From the NCBI GenBank assembly GCA_016785225.1, contig JAFBJZ010000772.1, positions 5,241,501 through 5,305,500 of the forward strand: a stretch of 64,000 nucleotides of DNA, in the 5' to 3' direction. The DNA comes from Psettodes erumei. Lineage: Eukaryota; Chordata; Actinopteri; Pleuronectiformes; Psettodidae. A model generated the notes under the pieces. The model worked only from the letters and a program-made list of their open reading frames with translations, ran no database searches and was not told the origin of the DNA. How positions within the stretch are numbered: the stretch's first letter is position 1; each line of letters starts with the position of its first letter. Positions 28,691 to 40,442 of the stretch are shown piece after piece. Position numbers and translations under genes: made by a program.

Positions 28691-31086
28691 ATAGGCTTTA
28701 TAAGCATTCAGCAAGCAAATCTGATACAACTCTGCTGCAGCCAAAGACGTATATGATAAATAAAAAAGGTCTGTCAAGCTTTAAAGCCAAGAAGGATCTG
28801 TTACAGTTACCTCTAATATGACCAATCTGATATCTGTCAGTTTCTGTAATACATTCATTCACTCTTCTGAAAACCAACTTATGTGTACAGTGCCAAGAAA
28901 GAAATAATGAAACTCTTGCATTTTGCATTTGCTTCCAAACCATGCGTCTACTTAAAATAATAGCCCGTGAAATCGAAAAGAAAATCAGGAATCCATATGC
29001 CAACAATGTTAGTAAAGGGACACGTATGTGTATCACACGCAAATGTGATCATACTTGAGATAATCCATTTTGATCGTTAGTATGAAATATCATCGCTCGA
29101 GCCAAGAGCGCATTTTTTAAAGCAATTTTCATCCTCAAATTCTTTGCCAGTGATATACAGTGCTATAATCAGTGTGCATTTGGAAATTACCCTGAAATGT
29201 TTGATGTCCACTAGCTTAAAGCCTGTCTCATTGACTTCTGCTTTACTTAGTGTTACATTTCCCACGCAAACCTCAGGGAGGCTGTGAGCTTGTTAACGTC
29301 CTGAACTGTACCGAAATGTCTCCCTGGAAAACAAGGCAACGATTGGGAGCATTGCTGAGAATGTTCTTCAATATGTTCAATATACTGTATATAACTTGAT
29401 TGTTTTACATTTTACACCTTCAGTGTATATCTTGGGCTATTATTGTAACAGGGTTACCCACAACCAGAGTTTGAACAGTGCCTCAACCTTGTTTGCGCGC
29501 CCTGAGAAAGACCTTGTCAAAACTGGCGTGTTGTTTTTTAGTATGGATTTTGGATATTCCCTCCCAATAAAGTTTCTAAAGTGCTGTGTACTCACACTTC
29601 CCCTCCTGGTTGGTGCAACAACACCTTAAGACTACAAGTCATGTCGGCTTTGCTTCAGTATGTACCACTCCTTCTCGAGCACCCTGACACCATCGGCAGC
29701 TGTGAAAATACAAGGATTTTTGATCAATCTGTTTTTCTTTGCATTTCAAAGAAAGCAAAGTAAGTGATGTCTATGTCTAAAGTATATTCAAAACACAGCC
29801 TGAGCAGAACAAAGTGGAGTGCAAAGGCTATTAAAACAACATAAATGTAAGAACACTGTCAGGTACACTGCTGGTGATCGTTTTGTGTACACTTATTTAT
29901 ATAGGTTTGGATTTCTCCACATGCCGACATCGTCTAAAACTCAGGGCTCCATAGGATATAACACAGCGTTCAGAAAGCGCACAAATGTAAGGAATGGATT
30001 TAAATATAGATTCATCTCTTCTTACATCACATGTTCTCCATATTGGACCATCTATCTGTCCACAAACAGTAGTAAACTACTCCATCTTTGCTTCAAAAAT
30101 GAAGGGGCACATTAGCTCACATCGTGGGATTACAGGTTTTGTACTGATACTTAAATATACAAACAATAAATTATAAATTTAACTAGTGACTTTTTAAAAT
30201 TACTTTTGTATTTATAATAGTAAGTGCTGCTCCTTATTTGTGGTCAAAAATACAACACATGCAATAACAATAGTTATGAACAGAAACACATTGTATAAAA
30301 GGATGCAGAAGAGTAATACAGACAGCCTGCATCTCCAGCGTGTGTGCATGCACACACAGTGTACAACACACATTCCTGGGAATCCAATGTCATGTTTCTG
30401 TCATTCGATCTTCAGGTGGCACTCATCATAAACTAGGAATGTTTCTGAGCCAAAGAGACAAAGCGAGAGCCTGCCCGGTAATCTTCACTCCTCCTTCATC
30501 CCCTGCACACATTCACAATCATCTCTTTGCCAGCAATTGATCCTTACGCACCATCAATAGCACCTTTGTGACCCAAGTTTTATGAATGAGCGCAACGGTT
30601 AGAACCTGAACGAGTAACTGACCACCCTCTGCTTCCAACTCATGATATACCCATCATACCATCAGTCGCAGGCTGTTAACCGCTAAAGTTTTTGTGCATG
30701 TGTGGAGAGCGCTGCTCGAGGTCAGAGAATAAGAGAGGATGAGTAACGGGCGCTCGACCATGCTCTATTTGGTACCACTGTTGGAAATATGGGTTGATAA
30801 AGATATTATTCGAATGTACGAGGCTGGATTGAGAGCATCTTTAATCAACTCAATATGGCTGAGGCTTCTCCAGTGTGGGCAGGACAAAATGAACATCGTT
30901 GACGTGATCAGTCAACATGATTCAGGATGCAGCTGTCTTGTGTTGCGAGACGTGATCAAAGACTGTGTAGTTTCCACCAGATCTGCAGGTCAGTGACTTC
31001 CAACAAGTCCCTGAAAACAAGAAGGTTAGTGAGTTTATGGAGGTGATATTTTAGAGACAGAAGAAAGTATTTCAACCAAATCATCT

Positions 31087-31109
31087 AAAAAAAAAAAAAA
31101 AAAAAAAAA
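31087..31109 (+). repeat. Poly-A tract (23 A)
   Basis: A pure run of 23 A. No clear retroelement body precedes it. Confidence 0.95.
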
Positions 31110-31167
31110 TCCAGACAAGACAATAAAATATGTTTGGTTTGCTCTCCAGCTTGGTTAGACAACAACT

Positions 31168-31410
31168 TAAATGTGTGTGTGTAAGTTGTGAGGGCATTTT
31201 GGCTGGTCCTCGCCACTTCAAAGAGCCGTTTGAGGGTTAAGACTTGGTTTTTGGGCGAAGGATAGAATTAGGGTTATTCGGGTTAGGCATTCAGTTGTGA
31301 TGGTTAAAGTTAGGGTAAGGGGATGCATTATATCAATAAGTGTCCTCACAGAGATAGTGAAACAGGACAGTGTGTGTGTGTGTGTGTCTGTTTGTGTTTG
31401 TATTGTAACC
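31168..31410 (+). repeat. Dispersed fish repeat linked to GT microsatellites
   Basis: The sequence reads GTAAGTTGTGAGGGCATTTT GGCTGGTCCTCGCC, then GTTTGAGGGTTAAGACTTGG, then several GGGTTA-like units (GAATTAGGGTTATTCGGGTTA), then GTGTCCTCACAGAGATAG and a GT run at 31371-31387. This order is typical of a fish repeat in which a GTCCTCAC-bounded unit with worn GGGTTA motifs is flanked by GT repeats. Confidence 0.65.
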
Positions 31411-33805
31411 AAACTCCTCTACCCGCTGATCATGTGATCAAGAAGAGCTGAACCAGATGGTGGAGCATTATTCTGAAAAATGAACACGCACGACTCCAGT
31501 CACATACACAAACACACAAATCTTGGATAACAATATACTCTCTTAATGGCTCAAAAACACACAATCCAATCAAATATATTTCCTTCACTGACGCAGATAT
31601 ACAACAGCAGTACAGACTCGGTCTCAGCCAGACCTCACACTGCTATCTCACCGAGGCTATGCTGCATTTTGCCCTCACAATGAACTGACCGACTTCCAGT
31701 TTGTGTTAGGTTTTTCGAGTTCACTCAGTGCAAGCTCTGGATTTCTGTTAATCCTTCAGGTTTACATCTGATTTCTCCCTGGGCCTTCTAAGGGCCACTG
31801 CCAGCCACACTCACTTCATCATGTTACTGAGCAGTGACAACGCGGCCTTTGGGTGTTTCCTGATCTTGTCTCTCACTCTCTAATTGCACTAAACTATCAC
31901 TGAGCCAAGACACAGCTGGGTACAGCAACATTCACCTCATTTTCCTGGGCTGAGTGCGGCTGAGCTGAGTGGCGCAGGCAGGGCGCATCCCATAAATGAA
32001 AAGGCTCTTGTTCAGCGCTGATTGCAAAGATGATGGTCGGGGCTGGAAGGCAACAAGACCCCGTGGCAGTTCTTTTCGCCACTCTCCTCCTCCACACTTC
32101 TTTCTTCACTTGCATCATAACCATGGCACAACCCTGAGCCACTGTCCATCTTACAGCACCGGACCCTGATTGGGCCCAAAACACAAACAGCTGAGCCAAA
32201 ACACAGCCTGAGCTGGGAGGTTCATACCACATCCTCCTCCCAGTGTTCCCTTTTTTTTTTCTTAGCTAAAGTGGTGCATGTGTTTTATTTTCACTGTTAG
32301 ATATGTAATGAGGATCTGCTTTCACTTTGCTCCTCTCTAAGTTTTGCCACACACTTTCTGGAGCTCATTAAAAGGAAACACACAGAATGACATGACGTGA
32401 CAGGCAGCAGAAGAGGCATTAAGGTGCTAAGAAAGGAGACAGGATGTCCTGGACGTGACCTGTAGGTCAAAGAAACTAAACTGCGAAAACATAAGTACCT
32501 AAACCAATCGATGGTCTCTATCCATCCAGAGCCACAAAGGGAGCTTAAAAGGTAAAAATAAAACATCATCTACCATCACGTTTGTTCACTGCTGGTGGGG
32601 AGGTGTATCATTCAGGGCACTCAGTAAAGTTAGCTCCTTCAAACCAAGCTCCCGGTTTTACGGTTGCCGTGGTGACAGGGAAGATTAATTTAGACCAACC
32701 AAAGCTACCATACCTGTCTCGACAAATGGATTGCATGACATACAACCAATCTTTTTCACAGCAGACGTTTTGGCTTCTCGCACGAGTCTAACTGGTAACA
32801 TTAACAGAACACATTCCGTTTAAGAGACCTGGTTTATTTCACCTGTGCTTTTCCTTCTATGACAATTTAAACTGCCTGAGCAAGGGCTGATATTTCAGTG
32901 AGTCTTAACAAGGTTTTATGCCTCCCAGCCAGCAACGGCCACTATGTCCATCAGTTCTGGCCATCCACGGTGATAAAAAATATATATATCATATATATTG
33001 TGTAATGTCGTGTAAAGATGGAAACGCATTGTCTATGTTAAACAGCGGTAAATCAAACTAACCCAGTTGATGTATAAATCAGTTTCCAGCTTGTGTTTGA
33101 AATGTTAATTAGCTCACAATGGCTACCCACATTGATTTAGATGAGAGATGTAATGGTCGATTGGCCATTACAGAAATATGCATGTGCCAAACATCTGTCA
33201 ATTAAAGTAAACACCTGCCAGCTGAAACTGGAAATCACGATGTAGCCGAGCTCTCCTCCTCCCTCCCTTTCTCCTTTTGTTATTCTTTCACCCCATTAAA
33301 ATGTTAATCCCTCCTTCCATCCAGTGATCCCCTCTTGCCCAACTCACTGCAGCGTCAGAAAAACACTTTGCATGAGTCATATGCGCTGCGTCTGTCCAAT
33401 CCTGCCGATCTCTCCGTGCCTTGGTTTTCAATGAACGGGGGGCCTCATTATAACTCCATGCCGCTCTCCATTTATCCAGCCTGTCTAGCCAAACACACGT
33501 TCAAAAGACTGAACAAGGCTTTAGTGTCTTTTGTCCTCTCGTGACTTTGGTGGCAGGCTGTCGCGTGCAGACTGGGATTAGGTGAGCCAGTGAATTGCCT
33601 GGCCTGAGACGATGTGCTCATAGTATAAAACACAACCCCAGTGTCAAGGAGGACAAGGAGGCTTTCTGCTGCATACTGATACACCAACAGGAGGCAAGTA
33701 GCTCACTTTATGAAGGCTCATAAAAATTCAAACACAATGAAATGCATGTCGCTCCCCTGCATACACACAAACACACTGAATGAATGTGAGCTAGAGAGCT
33801 ACACT

Positions 33806-33824
33806 CACACACACACACACACAC
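33806..33824 (+). repeat. (AC)n microsatellite
   Basis: About nine AC units. Confidence 0.95.
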
Positions 33825-34279
33825 AGTGACTCTCTGGGAATTTTGAGAGTTTAATGCGTGACTATAACCAGAGATGGTGGGATGCAGTGTCAGACACTGG
33901 TGTTCTGCAGCTCCAGAAACCTCAGAGTCCCTGTTTTCCTGGGCTGACCTCCCAGTACAGTTGAACCAGAAGAATGTATGCTTTGAGATATCGATCATTT
34001 GCAGCTCCAGACCGAGCCTTGTACTGCATGCCACATCTGGCATAATCATATTTACAATCACTAGACCTTCGAGCAGGAAACAAAAGGGGTCCAAGCCCCC
34101 CAGGCCATCCACAGCCAGGACAGGACGTGCCGCCATGGCCGTGCAAGTCGGCCACACATGTCCGAGCACCCACGGGACAGGTCGGAAACATCGCAGTGGA
34201 GGGGGGGTAAATGCTTTTAAGGTTTTGGTGCATCTAATGCATAATGGAGGCAGGTAGTTTAACAGGTACACTACCGTGG

Positions 34280-35315
34280 ATGCAATTCTATTTTAAATAA
34301 AGGTGGTTTTTGTAACTGATAATTATCTTTCCAGTGAGCAGTGTCAGGAAGTGTGAAAGAGTGTAATATGTGGATATGTGAAAAAATAGGAAAATCCACT
34401 AAATATATTTTGTGATATTTTGATAATGGCACCCAACATAACATTGCGTAACAACGTATCAAACCAAATTTTGCATTAATCCGACGTGAAGATGTGGCAT
34501 CACTTCCTGTTTTTGAGTCCACTTCCTGAATGATAATTTTGGACTCACGCAATTTGAAATGGCACAATTATTACCGTCATGAGAAAGTCACTGCTAATTT
34601 AAGTAACATTTGACCATTTATTTGTGGTGATGTAGACATTAGCCAATTTTACAAACTTTGACAAATTTAATAAGCCACGCCCACTTTTATCAATCATGAC
34701 CAGACTTTGTAGATGCACAGGGTGGTACCCAGATGGTCTGCACCAAATTTTATGGAGGTTATACCAAAACTTGACTGGCTTTCTCAAAATTGAGTTTCCA
34801 ACTTGGTTCTGAAATGTGGTTGTCTTAAGTTATGCCAATTTTGCTTTATGCAAAATGCTATGCTAAGATATCATATTCATATTTGCATAATTTAACATAA
34901 CTGAAACAGATTAGTGTATCAAAATTTTTGTCTTTAATGGATGTAGAGGATTTGTGCCAACTTTCGATTGATTTCAGAGTTTGAAAAAAGTAGGTTTGGC
35001 ATATGTTGCAATTTTGGAAAAAAAATTGGCATAAATGGGCAGGGCTTATATCACGTGATTCAGCTTCATTCAGGGAATAGGAGAATCTAATTATGATATG
35101 CGATATACAGTTTGGGAATTAGGGGCACAAACATGTTGAATTTTTCAACAGCGCCACCTAGCGGTCCACATATGACATTTGGCGCCCGAGGCAAGGCTGC
35201 AGTATGACTTTGTTCCATTGGGAAAAAAAAAATAATAATAGGAAAAACAAAAATCCGAACAAAAACAGTAGGGTTCCCAGCACCGGTGGTGCCGGGGCTT
35301 GGACCCCTAATAACA
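34280..35315 (+). repeat. About 1 kb dispersed repeat ending in CCCCTAATAA
   Basis: The region is AT-rich and holds features I associate with a family of long non-coding fish repeats: GCCACGCCCACTTTTATCAA at 34674, GGCAGGGCTTATATCACG near 35038, ACAGCGCCACCTAGCGGTCC at 35149, and the end GGTTCCCAGCACCGGTGGTG CCGGGGCTTGGACCCCTAAT at 35272-35311. The left edge is a guess from composition. I cannot assign a transposon class. Confidence 0.55.
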
Positions 35316-36229
35316 GAGATAAGAGTAGGTAAATCAAACACAGCCTCTCTCAGAGCACTTACATGGCTGCTCAATGAAAAGAAAATTTGAGTTTCCTTTC
35401 ATCACGTGAGAGCTTTTTGGCATTAACAAACAAGCAGTCGTTCTCCCATGGATCCAGAGTCGGCCTCTGGCCAAACTGGATGACCCCTCTCTGTCCCTAA
35501 TGTCTCTGAAAACAAAGAACCATTCTGGCATGTCAGAACTCACAAACTGTGAAAAAAAGAAACTCACATTTCCGTGTCTGACCTATAATGCAAGAAAAAT
35601 ACATTTTCTCAAAGTAAAGTTACCCTACACTGACGCATATTTACACAGACATTATCAGTCTGGCGTTTTTGGTGAGCTGCCATCTGCCATTTGCCAAAGA
35701 GCATTCTTATTATTGAATTCTCTGCAGCTGACAGTAAGCAGTAGGCTGTCTGTGTTGGCATTTGATGCTAATAAAATGTGTAGCAGTCACTTGCTCAAAC
35801 AGACCACAGGAATCGTCGAGGACACTTAATATCTGCGAGTGAGATCTGATGTATGGCACTGCGGCTCATGAAACAGGCAAGGCCTGGTCATCTGAGACGA
35901 TTTCTTGCAACCCACCCACAACACACGCACCAAAACTCTGATAATATCCTTATTCAGTGCATCGCACCTTGTCTCTTTTGTCAGAAAATAAAAGGGAAGG
36001 CCCCATTACTCATCAGCAGTGCACAGGTAGTGATTCGCATATTGGGGCCACCGTCACTGAGGTTAAAGGTAACTGTCATGATTCAAAGTGTCACTTGTCT
36101 GCCCTCAGGTCTTTAATTGAAAGACATTAAGTGCAATCTATAAAGACAAATCTCATTTTCAAAAAGTGCAGATACCTCTTTACTTGATTACGGATCCTTG
36201 GCACGCTGCACCTGCTTCACGCTTCGCGT

Positions 36230-36540
36230 TAAGACGTTTGTTAACAGGTCAGCTGGGGCACGCTGAGAAGCCTGACGTCGCCTATCGCAACGGGCTGCAC
36301 CGGCGCCGCTTTTTAAGTCGAAGCCGGCGGTCAAAAACGCAAGTAAGCGTCATAAAGAGAGCAGCAGCAGCAGCAGCGACGCGTCAGACAGCGTCGCGTG
36401 AGGCTGTCAAACGTAGTTACGCCCACACGTCATCACGTCTTAAGTTTCCTCCAGAACTTCGACGTCAGTCGCATTTCGATTAACGGTACAGATTTTTTTT
36501 TTTAAATTTTTAAAGCCGGTCAACGTCAAACTTACCTTCG
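36230..36540. promoter_or_regulatory. CpG-dense patch with CRE-like motifs, possible promoter
   Basis: About 300 bases packed with CpG stand out sharply from AT-rich flanks. The patch contains TGACGTCG at 36273-36280, ACGTCATCACGTC at 36427-36439 and GACGTCAG at 36461-36468, all close to the CREB/ATF site TGACGTCA. It also contains a GCA repeat (36361-36376). On the minus strand a strong donor match, CGAAG/GTAAGT, sits at 36536/36535. I can name no gene that starts here. Confidence 0.4.
36361..36376 (+). repeat. (GCA)5 trinucleotide repeat
   Basis: Five GCA units lie within the CpG-dense patch at 36.2-36.5 kb. Confidence 0.9.
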
Positions 36541-39359
36541 ACGCTAAACGAAGAAGCGTTCAGTCGACGGTCCGGGCTGACAGCGGGTTGTTTTTGGGAC
36601 ATTCGCTGAGCAGGAAGCATTTTGAAGCCGCTGTCTGGATGAGATCGTACCCCTCCTCTCTCCCACATATGGTCCCCAAACTGAAGCAGAACCTCCCATT
36701 CACGCAGCTTCAGATGCACCCACTTCTCACAGATATTACTGCTACTTTTCATGAGTTAAGGGACTCCCGGATGTTTGATTGTTTGATTGATTGTTTTGTG
36801 AGAAATAAAAGCCGTGCTGCATTAGAGCTCGTGGATATGAGATGTAGATTTATTTATGAATATGAGAGAAATCTAAGAGTTCTCACTATAAGCTCTATAA
36901 TTTTGATTTTAAGAGAGTCACCCAACACAGCATTTAAACATGATCATGACAACTGCACCACTTTCAAACAACGTAAGAGAACTCGTTGATTCATTAAACC
37001 AAGCGGGTTTTGCGTGAAGCACTGTAACAAGTCGTGATAGCCAGTGGTGGTGGATAAGGGCATTTATCAAGTCCTGTTTGCTTTTACTTGGTTATTTCTG
37101 TACACTGAGATATTATCTGTTATGTTCCTGGTCCAAAGTATATTTACATCTGTGCACAAATCACAATTAAAGCAGCTGACAGCACCATAAAATCCCTGCG
37201 TTTCATTCTTGGCCGCCTGATCTCCAGATTTGGAACAAAGAAATCAAATGGTAAATTATAAACTAAACTATAAATATTCTTGGAATAGTGCATTCGGATT
37301 GGACAGTGGTTGTAGTTTATAGATAAATCGACTTCCTCTCTTCCTTTTTGTATTAAAAAAAGAAAAAAATAATCAAATTTCCACTCTACATGGATCTGTA
37401 TCATTATTTATGCATGTATCAAAAGAACATTGTTTTGCAAGTGCTGTTGGAAGGAAATCTTAAGAGTGACATATCAAATCATAGGTAAAATTAAAAAACT
37501 ACGGCATGATCATACAGATTTTTTTTTTTAGCAGTTTTTAATGTTTCATACAGCAATCAAAAGGGCAATTTACATACTGTCAACTGACTTCAACATCACA
37601 AAAACGTACAATCCTCACGTAACAATAGAATTGCTGCCATCTAATTTAAGAACACAGCAATACCCACGTCCAGAATCCTTGTGATTTAATGTGTATAGAA
37701 TTGAATACTGTGTTCTCATACAACAGGAAACCCAGTCAAAGGACAGACATGTCTCTATAGGCAAAGTTTGCATTGCTTGCTCATGACCTTGTGGAATAGT
37801 CAGCAGGTGAGAAATACAATTTAGAAAACAAAAGTGAACACGCTGTAAACTGTGACAGTGCCGCTCGGCTGTAATCTGTCCACTGGCCTGAGAAAGATAA
37901 ATCCTGGCTGCGAGGAGCTCTTTTCCCCCAAAGATTAACCGCTGCTGATCTATGATCCTGGAGACACATTGTGTTTGGACATTTTTGCCTCAACAAATAT
38001 GTTCACTCAACTTTACACATCCTGAGATAACTCCTCCAGCCTTGTTAAAAGTTCAAGCAGGGGAATATATCTGCAGCCGGAGCCGTAGCCAGGCGTGTAG
38101 CAGGGGTTGGTACTTGCGTGTTTAGCAGATGCCAGGGGAGATGCCGTCACTGCAGGAGAGCACAGAGCCGCTGAGAGAAGGAGAGAAAGATACGCTGCCT
38201 GGTCTCTGTCCATCACTCCACTCCCTCTGTCCAAACATGCATTCTGTTCCCAAACAGTCTCATCTCTCCATCCATCAATCATTTCTGTTTTTCAGCAGGT
38301 TATCTCAGAGGCAGCCTGAGAGAGGGCCTGTTGCTATGGCAACCACTCCAGCCCCTGGATGGAGACCAAGGCTGTAAAAGTGAAGAGCAAAAAAAAAAAA
38401 ACACTGTTATGAGCGGGGTCTGTTTCCTTCCAAGATTTAATGGAGTGGTCAGTGAGGGGGGACCTACTTGTCCAAGCCAACATTTGAACTCATCTACATC
38501 AAGATTATTTCAAAGGGACGAACCCACCTGTCCGTCCCACAAAATATAATCCCAGCGTAGTGTGTCATTTTAAGGGGGAGTAAATGGACTTTAACGGGGC
38601 TTCCACGGAAGAGAGCGGAAAAAAACACAAGTTAAGTGCGAGACGAGAAATCCGTAGGAGAGGCAGAGAGGGGAATGGTCAAGATGAAGAGGCAGTTTAA
38701 AGAGGGTAAGAGACAGCAATAACAGACTGAAAGGAAATAAGAGGAGGCGGCCAAGACCGTGGCTGTTGTTTTATCAAGTTCATTTTGTCGCCTTGTTCTT
38801 TCCTCGACTCCAAAATACACTATTACATCACACTGAGCATGGGAAACTTCCCCTGACCAGCACACGGCCTTCAGAGTGCCTCGCTTATCTCTCTCCTGGC
38901 TGACCGCAGAGGCATTCATCCTTAGAAGAGGTCCGACACAACAACACATTTGGTGCCTTCACTGACACAAAAACACGACCACACAGTGGGCACATTGTGG
39001 ATTTTGACAAAGAGCAATTACAGCTCAGGAGCTGCTTTAACGCAGCCATTATAACTCTTGTCGAGACCAAAGCTCATTTTTACAGTCTATTTTGTCAGTA
39101 TTGCTGACAATACAGTAGCCTCATCATATGCTTATTGAAGTTGACGTGATACATATTTTACTTCGAAATGAGTAAATAAATTAGCGCAACATGAAACAAG
39201 ACCTCAAAACCAAAGTAATATTTCAAGCTTTCCTCGATTGTCTATTTGTAGCGGATGAAAGCAAAATTATGTGTCATAGAACTTTGAAGCCACTTTGATG
39301 ACCCTGGCTGATGGAAATGAAGAGAATATGCAGAAAGAAACTGAAAGAAAAACACACTT
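36541..39359. other. Non-coding DNA between the CpG patch and the end of banp
   Basis: No supported exon was found. The open frame at 36588-36989 (plus strand) follows the CpG patch but has no recognisable domain. Confidence 0.45.
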
Positions 39360-40325
39360 TATAGCAACCACAAACATGTTTTATTCACATGAATGTATCT
39401 TTCACAGAGACAAAACTGGGGGAAATAAACAACTTTAAGGTTTCCTTGGTATTCTACAAGCAACTTGTACTGGTCTACCACTGGCACCGTCTCTTCTATT
39501 TCATGATCTTCTACTTCTGAAATTAAAGCCCAAAAAATCTGCAATATTACAATCAGATAAATCAAACAAACAAACAAAGCCGTGTCACAGAATTAATAAG
39601 AAAACAAGCTGCACAGAGTAAAGGAAGACGGGGCTCGCAGCCGGGTGGGGGGAGGCGAGGTGTGGGATAATTCCTGGAGAGTGACAGAAAACCAAATGAA
39701 TCGCAACCAAGAGTAGCTGTCCTCAGCTAAATCGGCTTCCCACTGCAGTCCACCGTGACGAGAAAACAACGAGAACAAGGAGCACAGTATTGGTTGTGTG
39801 AGGTGGGATCCACTGGTTTAAGAACCCCTCGCAGGGGTTGCAGGGTCAGCCAAGCGGCTCAACTCCAAATAACTCCACTACTTTCCAAAGTTGATGTAAA
39901 CAAGCGTGTGCGCTGATGAAGCGGCCGGGCGATGGTCTGCATAAGCAGCATCCTCCCTGGATCACGTCAATGATCCCGCTGTGTATTCTGCGGTGGGCCA
40001 GGTCCTTCTGGTGATGAAAACACCAGAGACCACAGTTGATTTTGGAGTATCACAGCCTCTTTGAGTTCTCTGTGAACGTTTCCACATTGCGACATCAGTT
40101 GGCAATGAATTGAGCTGCGGCAGATTGAGTTTGCGGCAGAAACAACAACAACAAAAAAGAACGCTTCTTCCCTCTGTTTCATCAGTGACCTTCAGTATTT
40201 GTTAATAAGTTGTCTGACTCGTCTGCATGTCAGACTGTTCGTTGACCTCCGACGTTCCCGTCGGGCCTCGTCACGCCACGCCGTAGGGCAGAGTTCTGGG
40301 GCTGCGTAGAGCCGGACGTGGGCTC
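39360..40325 (-). other. banp: banp 3' UTR (approximate end)
   Basis: From the TGA stop to the first AATAAA on this strand (39385-39380) there are about 940 bases with no intron needed and no better polyadenylation signal. The end is placed about 20 bases past the signal and has not been measured. Longer 3' UTR forms cannot be excluded. Confidence 0.6.
39380..39385 (-). terminator. banp: polyadenylation signal AATAAA of banp
   Basis: The minus strand reads GAATAAAACATG here. It is followed within 15-45 bases by GU-rich sequence (TGTTTGTGGTTG and AAAGTGTGTTTTTC), the expected downstream element. It is the first canonical hexamer after the stop codon. Confidence 0.6.
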
Positions 40326-40442
40326 TCAGGTGGCCACAGAGGTGACGATCTGGACCACCTCGCCGTTCTCGCCCTGGATGGCACCCTGGATGGCCTCCTT
40401 TACCTCCATGTCCGCCTGCAGGGCTGGGGTCAGCTCAGCCGC
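40326..40442 (-). CDS. banp: banp last coding exon and stop codon
   Basis: The exon has 38 codons plus TGA: AAELTPALQADMEVKEAIQ, then GAIQGENGEVVQIVTSVAT, stop. It corresponds to the mammalian C-terminus TAEALQPTLQPEMQLEHGAIQIQ but runs further, ending in VVQIVTSVAT. The acceptor is CATGTGTCCCAG/GCGGCTGAG, in phase 0 with the previous exon. A 12-base unit encoding AIQG is tandemly duplicated at 40371-40394, and Ile-Gln is echoed again in VVQIV. The stop is at 40328-40326. I am confident of the exon; the family is weakly conserved at this end, so the exact acceptor rests on phase and splice consensus. Confidence 0.9.
   Translation of the reverse strand, partial: AAELTPALQADMEVKEAIQGAIQGENGEVVQIVTSVAT

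Larger units (their letters stand above)
28691..34279. other. Non-coding stretch with one GT-linked repeat
   Basis: Apart from the repeat at 31168-31410 and simple repeats, nothing coding was recognised. 33.06-33.24 kb is rich in TAAT-type motifs and could be a regulatory element. Confidence 0.5.

Noticed and set aside
32970..33000. ATATATATATCATATATAT palindrome
   Set aside because: A simple AT microsatellite; its symmetry is expected from composition.
33708..34271. 187-codon open frame on the minus strand, with a 127-codon frame opposite
   Set aside because: Cys/Leu-rich, crosses an AC repeat, has no family resemblance, and the opposite strand is equally open.
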